Source: Adlercreutzia agrestimuris
Lineage (GTDB): Bacteria > Actinomycetota > Coriobacteriia > Coriobacteriales > Eggerthellaceae
Assembly: GCF_943193125.1 (NCBI RefSeq)
Contig: NZ_CALPCX010000002.1
Span: 434,001 to 498,000 of the forward strand
Length of the DNA stretch: 64,000 bases
Reading direction: 5' to 3'
Below, piece after piece: positions 60,201 through 64,000 of this stretch. The position numbers and the translations under genes were made by a program. Numbering within the stretch: position 1 is the first letter of the stretch; each line of letters begins with the position of its first letter. The notes beneath the pieces are model-generated. The model saw only the letters and a list, made by a program, of their open reading frames with translations. It was not told the origin of the DNA and did no database searches.

Positions 60201-60936
60201 TTCATATTCCTCAATTGCTGATCATGCTCATGGCGAATGTATTGGTGATGCGCACGAGATAACTGATGAGGATCAAGCGCCAATCAAGAGAGATGGCTTA
60301 CCTGAAGAGTTGCAATCGGCGCGCGATCGTGAAAGTGTGTTGAGTGATTGCAGTGGAACTCTTGATGCGCATACGTTAGCTACCTTTTTTGGTAGTGCAT
60401 TTCATAGGTGTGCGCAATATGCCATGGAAACTGGTAGGGTTCCTGATGGCGCACGACGTGAAATTATCGCTCAAAGCTACGGTTTGTCAGACGTAGGATA
60501 CGAGCGTTTGTGCAGAGCTTGCGATCTTTATTTTAAAAGTGCGGTATTTAAGCAAACGCTTGAATTTGAAAACCACCAGGCTGAAGTGCCTTTTTATGTG
60601 CGTGTAGGAGAGGCGTACATGGAAGGTGAAATAGATGCACTGTGTTTTCATAATGCAGCTAAAACCGCTTTTGTGGTTGATTACAAAACAGGTGGCAGCC
60701 CAAAAGAGGATGCAGCGCAATTGCACCAAAAACATCTTTTGCAAGCAAGTTGTTATGCTTATGCGCTTTTAGACGGAGGGTTTGACAGTGTTCTTCTCAA
60801 TTTTGTTCGCGTAGAACAAAGTGATGCAGAAGGCATGCCGCAAGTGGTGAGCTATGAGTTTAGTAACCAGGATAAGGAAGACTTGGCGCAGCACATTGAA
60901 AAGCAATGGAAGCAAGCAAATACGCAAACAACATAA
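57241..60936 (+). CDS. addA: AddA helicase-nuclease subunit (UvrD-like)
   Basis: A 1231-residue superfamily 1A helicase with C-terminal nuclease. Walker A is LLISAGAGSGKT (residues ~21-32), followed by AITFTEKAASEIKARV, STIHGMCSRILRAHA, the Walker B VMIDEFQDTSQLQ and the VGDSQQSIYRFRGAD motif. IMTIHASKGLEFP and LYVGLTRASEAL close the helicase. The nuclease carries EGEIDALCF and FVVDYKTGG. The start overlaps the addB stop by 4 bases, so both subunits are made together. A low-complexity Glu/Gln/Asp insert lies around residues 915-965. Confidence 0.94.
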   Translation: MNLSTCTPDQKESIQCVNRPLLISAGAGSGKTFTLTQRIAYALLPESGPVASDIDEILAITFTEKAASEIKARVKRTLRQEGLNQEALKVDGAWISTIHGMCSRILRAHALEAELDPEFSLLSEAEAQEMRDDAINELISSQDNRAAGVYADLFAEYGTKSFSFNSTSVMELLQELLSQAASLKSGLEAIQLGPEPLKPSELVKRYMLNCEALEGVLSGAKQTKTVATACANMEQSIGACQFFLQEHPELSRGAASQVDLHAIRAEYLKVATLFEGLPWVSLAGAGSAKEHFETWQAETTFLYNELQLGLARPYMEQLISLARQTKALLDAKKRQIGKLDNDDLLLKTQELFERYPAIAQRYENRFKLVMIDEFQDTSQLQVDMVSRMSGENCAHLCTVGDSQQSIYRFRGADVQVYENHKATMRSSEIDAKYIELKKNFRSHQDVLSFVDCIFSQPRSFGKSFMSLEPHLERPTRYVSEDPRISLVMVTREDKRGSIYKSVDARAEKARLIACQLRKLQEAGHRAGDMVLLLGKMTYAHMYAQALRDAGFECIITGGSLFASAPEVRVVKRLAQVLVNPLDGEALFEVLTSDMINLSADELLSIASRFDDDTQQMHKQRLAKGFARLVRAEESHDGALGLAISLFRQAEDEMPMLSFSRVIAHVIVRSGWLWRLEQQGATGKAQSANILKALRLIESIEQDKQGGPAFLAAEFAAELSSAKEAPGSLSGSGDDVVKIMTIHASKGLEFPIVALAEFEAKSLAAGKLACLPGENGLYLSLASAKTLDAFPTLAKNLKNGKEKYLIESNNMLSEAHEIDTPQKCLTYAHDASQYLNLLQQVASVQDVAEARRKLYVGLTRASEALVVAFDATWKAKDGTYNADVLVDDIRLALTEATDVFFDKDTYEYGGTQPAQVIRTVLSEQEQSCEGEASCKEPSSESIPEDDQLDKKQPDSDLTAEQPDEFVVPALPLGFARRMRTPYERGPVFSYSSIADHAHGECIGDAHEITDEDQAPIKRDGLPEELQSARDRESVLSDCSGTLDAHTLATFFGSAFHRCAQYAMETGRVPDGARREIIAQSYGLSDVGYERLCRACDLYFKSAVFKQTLEFENHQAEVPFYVRVGEAYMEGEIDALCFHNAAKTAFVVDYKTGGSPKEDAAQLHQKHLLQASCYAYALLDGGFDSVLLNFVRVEQSDAEGMPQVVSYEFSNQDKEDLAQHIEKQWKQANTQTT

Positions 60937-61013
60937 TTGAGGTAGGGAATAACGAATAAAACTGTAGTGTGTAAACTACAGGGGTAATATAGAGCCATGG
61001 TAGTATCTTTTTG

Positions 61014-61070
61014 GCGGAATTATACTTATGTAAAGAGTGGTCAAAAAGCCTGTTAAATCCACTATTCCGC
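61014..61070. repeat. Stem-loop-forming inverted repeat after addA
   Basis: GCGGAAT (61014-61020) pairs with ATTCCGC (61064-61070), and inside AGTGG (61036-61040) pairs with CCACT (61059-61063). The remaining 60937-61087 includes CTGTAG..CTACAG and holds no gene I can support. Confidence 0.4.
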
Positions 61071-61087
61071 TACTATATACCCCAATG

Positions 61088-61115
61088 AAAAGACACCCAG
61101 AATGAGGTGTCTTTT
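61088..61115. terminator. Bidirectional terminator after addA
   Basis: AAAAGACACC and GGTGTCTTTT pair perfectly (10 bp) around an 8-base loop. It lies between convergent addA and the GT2 gene. Confidence 0.82.
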
Positions 61116-61157
61116 CGGTTTGTATTTCTGTTTATATGACGTGAATCAAAAGCTTGT

Positions 61158-62126
61158 TTAGAGTTTATTTTTCTTGCGATATTCATCATATGCTTGAATC
61201 ACTAACAGCTCATATTGTTTACGTGTTCCTTTGACGACGGTATCCAAAATAAGTCCCGCCACAAAGAGCAGAATTCCAATGAAGACAAATGCAACAGCCA
61301 GGATTGCGGTTGGAATGCGTGGCACTAACCCTGTTTGAAAATACTCAGCAACAACCGGGATGCCAAAAATGAAACCAATGACTAAAAAAAAGACACTCAG
61401 CCAACTGAAAAGCGCTAATGGTCGGTAATCCTTAAATAGCGACAAAATCATAGCAAGCACTTTTGAGCCGTCAGAGATCGTGTTGAGTTTGGATTGACTT
61501 CCTGCGGGTCTGTCGCGGTAATCAATAGGAACCTCAATTATGCGCCAGCGTTTATCAACAGCATGAATGGAAAGCTCGGTTTCAATTTCAAATCCCGGTG
61601 AAAGTACAGGGATCGTCTTTGCGAATACTTCGTTAAACGCGCGATAACCAGTCATGACATCAGAAAATTGAAAGCCGTAAATGAGCTTTATGAGACGGCG
61701 TACGAGATTGTTGCCAAACCCATGAAATGCGCGATTGTTTTCTTCGCCGTATGAGCCGTTTGATAGTCGATCGCCTACTACCATGTCTGCCTGATCAGCC
61801 GCAAGTGGTTTGAGCAGATCAATTGCTGATTCCGCAGGATAGGTGTCATCGCCATCAACCAAGATATAATAGTCTGCATCTATATCTCGGATCATTTGAC
61901 GGACAACATTACCTTTTCCTTGGCGCGATTCAAAACGCACAACCGCCCCATGTTCTTTTGCAATGGCTGCGGTGTCATCGGAAGAATTGTTGTCGTAAAC
62001 ATATATGGTAGCGCTTGGTAAAACGCGTTTGAAATCATCAACAACTTTGCCGATCGTTATGGCTTCGTTGTAGCACGGTATGAGCACTGCAACAGTTGCT
62101 TGCGGCAAGCTCACGGTCTCTTGCAT
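61158..62126 (-). CDS. Family 2 glycosyltransferase, polyprenyl-phosphate sugar synthase-like
   Basis: ATVAVLIPCYNEAITIGKVVDDFKR opens a GT-A domain. DNNSSDDT, ILVDGDDTYPAE (DxD) and SDVMTGYRAFN are typical of DPM1/GtrB-type enzymes that load a sugar onto undecaprenyl phosphate. Two C-terminal membrane helices (residues ~238-262 and ~272-297) match GtrB. I place the start at 62126, behind AGGAGC; the frame goes on to 62183 without a site. The divergent GtrA gene encodes the likely flippase partner, so the two may decorate the cell surface. Confidence 0.88.
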   Translation of the reverse strand: MQETVSLPQATVAVLIPCYNEAITIGKVVDDFKRVLPSATIYVYDNNSSDDTAAIAKEHGAVVRFESRQGKGNVVRQMIRDIDADYYILVDGDDTYPAESAIDLLKPLAADQADMVVGDRLSNGSYGEENNRAFHGFGNNLVRRLIKLIYGFQFSDVMTGYRAFNEVFAKTIPVLSPGFEIETELSIHAVDKRWRIIEVPIDYRDRPAGSQSKLNTISDGSKVLAMILSLFKDYRPLALFSWLSVFFLVIGFIFGIPVVAEYFQTGLVPRIPTAILAVAFVFIGILLFVAGLILDTVVKGTRKQYELLVIQAYDEYRKKNKL

Positions 62127-62246
62127 GGAATTGCTCCTTAGGATCATAGATTGAAGCCTTAATCTTACTTGAGAGCATAACATTACGCTAGAATGAAGCA
62201 GATTATCCTTTGAATTTCAAAGATTTACCAGGTTGAAAGGTTGGAC

Positions 62247-62666
62247 ATGCAAAAGCTTATAGCGCAAATTATGAAGTTTGGCGTGGTTGGTTTGATTGCT
62301 TTTTGCATTGATTATGGGTTGATGGTCTTTCTAACCGAAGTAGTGTCAATTAATTATCTCGTAAGCGCCACAATTTCTTTTACCGCTTCAGTGGTATTTA
62401 ACTACGTGGCCTCTATGCGTTATGTTTTTCGCCATAAAGAAGGCATGTCAAGGCGCAAAGAATTCGTGATTTTCGTTGTTCTATCCGTACTTGGCTTAGG
62501 GATTAATAACGGCTGCATGTGGATAGGTGTTGAGTTATGCGGGATCAGCTATCTTCTGGTGAAAATAGTGGCTACAGCAGTTGTCATGGTGTGGAACTTC
62601 GTAACTCGTAAAAAATTCTTAGACGCAGGAGATGAGCCCGGTGAAATACTTGAGGATATTGAATAA
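62247..62666 (+). CDS. GtrA-family membrane protein
   Basis: A 139-residue protein with four membrane helices. KFGVVGLIAFCIDYGLMVFL opens it, then VSATISFTASVVFNYVASMRYVF and the conserved KIVATAVVMVWNFVTRKKFLD end. GtrA proteins are thought to flip the lipid-linked sugar made by a GtrB-like enzyme; one is encoded divergently next door. The ATG at 62247 has GAAAGG 7 bases upstream, better than the TTG 6 bases earlier. Confidence 0.9.
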   Translation: MQKLIAQIMKFGVVGLIAFCIDYGLMVFLTEVVSINYLVSATISFTASVVFNYVASMRYVFRHKEGMSRRKEFVIFVVLSVLGLGINNGCMWIGVELCGISYLLVKIVATAVVMVWNFVTRKKFLDAGDEPGEILEDIE

Positions 62667-62721
62667 AAGGTTATGCGCTCAAGCATGAGGAAGCAAATAC
62701 CACCTGATCAGGTAAAAGAGA

Positions 62722-62797
62722 TGGTGCCCTTGACAGGAATTGAACCTGCGACTTTCTGCTCCGGAGGCAGACGCTCTATCCCCTGAGCTACAAGGGC
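62722..62797 (-). tRNA. tRNA-Arg (anticodon CCG), CCA encoded
   Basis: On the reverse strand GCCCTTG pairs with CAAGGGC. The anticodon loop is CTCCGGA with anticodon CCG. The T arm has GGTTCAATTCC and the 3' CCA is encoded. A TATAAT (62815-62810) lies just upstream as its -10 box. Confidence 0.94.
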
Positions 62798-62888
62798 ACA
62801 TAACCATTTATTATACGATACCTTACTGAGCTATGCGGTAGAATTTCTAAGGTAAGGCAGAGAACACCCTTGGCACAGGATGGATACT

Positions 62889-64000
62889 ATGACGCAGTCA
62901 TTAATAGAGCACGAAGCACCCGATAAACCACGTGAGACGATCACGCTTGAACGTATGAGTTACGGTCGTGATGCTATTGGGCGTCTGGCAAACGGTAAAA
63001 CAGTATTTGTTGAAGACGGTGTTCCCGAAGACAGGGTAGAGCTGGAAATCACAAACGAAAAGGCTTCGTTTGCACGTGCGCGCATTGCACAAATCATAGA
63101 GCCATCGCCTGATCGTGTATTAAGTCCCTGTATATATGCGGGGGTGTGTGGAGGTTGTAGTTGGCAAAACCTTTCCTACGACCTGCAGCTTCGGGCGAAA
63201 CGCGAAAACGTCATAGCAGCCCTAACGCGTACGGCGCATTTTGACAAAGAGGTGGCTCAGCTTATAGTGGCGCCGGTAATAGGTTCCCCAGATGAGTGGG
63301 GGTATAGAAATAAGCTCGAATTGGGCGTTACGCAAGATTCGCATGCAAAATTGCTGCTTGGCATGTACGGTGATGCAAGTCATGATCTCGTTCCAATTGC
63401 TTCATGTAAGCTCGCGCATAAAAAAATTCAAAATACTCCTAAGTCACTTCAGGGGGCACTGCGCTTTTTACAAGGCACGCAAGACCTTGGGTTGTTTCGT
63501 GTGGGTGTGCGGCATAGTAATCGTACTGGCGAATGCGAGGTAGCGCTGTGGACCCGACCTGGTGCTTTCCCGCGAGCTGCTGTTGTAAAAACGCTGAGCA
63601 GTGCGCTTGGATGTTCAAGCATTGTTCGCGTAATTGCCGAAGAAGGTAAGGCGCGCAAAGTAAAGCATGTTGAGTGTTTGGCGGGCAAAGGGTTTTGGAC
63701 AGAAAAAATGGCAGGTGCACGGTTCGCCATTAGTGCACCATCGTTTTTCCAGGTTAACACCGCGCAGGCAGAACAATTGGTACGCAGTGCTGTTAATGCA
63801 TTGGGCGGGACGTTTGAAGGAGAAACGCCGCGCGGATTATCTGGGATGCTTATCGGAGATCTTTATGCGGGTGCCGGTACGTTTTCGGTACAACTTGCAC
63901 GCGCAGGCGCAGATGTGATTGCGGTGGAGTCTGCGGGTTCGTCAGTGCGTGATATGCGCCGCAATGCCGATATTAATAACGTTGATATTGAAGTAATTGG
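62889..64000 (+). CDS. RlmD/RumA-like 23S rRNA (uracil-5-)-methyltransferase, 3'-truncated by the window edge
   Basis: The frame is open from the ATG at 62889 (AGGATGG upstream) to the end of the window. A TRAM RNA-binding domain covers residues ~14-75 (RMSYGRDAIGRLANGKTVFVEDGVP). A Cys cluster follows, CIYAGVCGGCSWQNLSYDLQ-type with the fourth Cys further on, as in RumA Fe-S enzymes. The SAM motif IGDLYAGAGTFSVQLA is near residue 325. About 60-70 residues, including the catalytic Cys, lie outside. It probably methylates uridines in 23S rRNA; the exact position cannot be told from this part. Confidence 0.92.
   Translation, partial: MTQSLIEHEAPDKPRETITLERMSYGRDAIGRLANGKTVFVEDGVPEDRVELEITNEKASFARARIAQIIEPSPDRVLSPCIYAGVCGGCSWQNLSYDLQLRAKRENVIAALTRTAHFDKEVAQLIVAPVIGSPDEWGYRNKLELGVTQDSHAKLLLGMYGDASHDLVPIASCKLAHKKIQNTPKSLQGALRFLQGTQDLGLFRVGVRHSNRTGECEVALWTRPGAFPRAAVVKTLSSALGCSSIVRVIAEEGKARKVKHVECLAGKGFWTEKMAGARFAISAPSFFQVNTAQAEQLVRSAVNALGGTFEGETPRGLSGMLIGDLYAGAGTFSVQLARAGADVIAVESAGSSVRDMRRNADINNVDIEVI

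Noticed and set aside
1..64000. CRISPR arrays, rRNA genes, prophage or insertion sequences
   Set aside because: No regularly spaced repeats, transposase, integrase or phage structural genes were seen on reading the window.

Overview
The window is one contiguous stretch of a bacterial chromosome at about 45% G+C. It has dense operons, no rRNA, no CRISPR array and no phage or transposase genes. The gene content points to an anaerobic actinobacterium of class Coriobacteriia, most likely an Atopobiaceae (Lancefieldella/Atopobium/Olsenella-like) organism. This is inferred from actinobacterial-type IF3, L20 and L35, anaerobic oxygen-defence flavoproteins fused to rubredoxin, a minimal SufC/SufB-like Fe-S system, ThyX, and the leader RNAs and gene neighbourhoods. 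No species can be named from the sequence alone.

Layout. 1-6.5 kb: end of pyruvate kinase, a class II aldolase, rpmE with a long charged tail, a flavin reductase-rubredoxin fusion, a methyltransferase, thyX and a DUF1385 membrane protein. 7-20 kb: a long forward block with a topoisomerase of archaeal/TopoIII type, mdh-fumA-fumB (malate-fumarate interconversion), tmk-holB-ricT (a conserved replication/RNA maturation set), pncB, two DegV lipid-binding proteins with a coupled degenerate dehydrogenase, and a PflX-like radical SAM protein. 20.9-24.7 kb, reverse: a two-gene radical SAM/DUF4130 DNA-metabolism pair and a CmpB-family membrane protein.

25-31.5 kb is the most distinctive part. A four-gene reverse operon encodes a glycine amidinotransferase-family enzyme, an NSS transporter, a true creatininase and an atypical BCCT transporter. 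It is divergent from a TetR-family regulator across a 580-bp regulatory gap with a palindrome. I read it as a creatinine/creatine uptake and amidino-group salvage locus. The creatininase opens creatinine to creatine. The amidinotransferase could then move the amidino group to ornithine, giving arginine and sarcosine.

31.6-50.6 kb: tRNA-Thr, a PPOx-family flavoprotein, S-adenosylhomocysteine hydrolase, a membrane glycosyltransferase and comF. Next come a candidate ~229-nt structured RNA with its own promoter (raiA-like by context), an orphan solute-binding lipoprotein, and larB with a shortened larC. These are followed by the minimal Fe-S pair smsB/smsC, an M16C metalloprotease and a TrpB2-type tryptophan synthase beta chain behind a textbook trp attenuator, whose leader peptide carries three consecutive Trp codons. 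Two unknown membrane proteins, a flavodiiron-rubredoxin protein and the infC-rpmI-rplT operon complete this part.

50.6-64 kb: a NifX-like protein, tRNA-Glu, a UgtP-like glycolipid glycosyltransferase overlapping a DEAD-box helicase, the AddB/AddA recombination nuclease pair, a GT2/GtrA cell-surface glycosylation pair, tRNA-Arg, and the first part of an RlmD-type rRNA methyltransferase that runs off the right edge.
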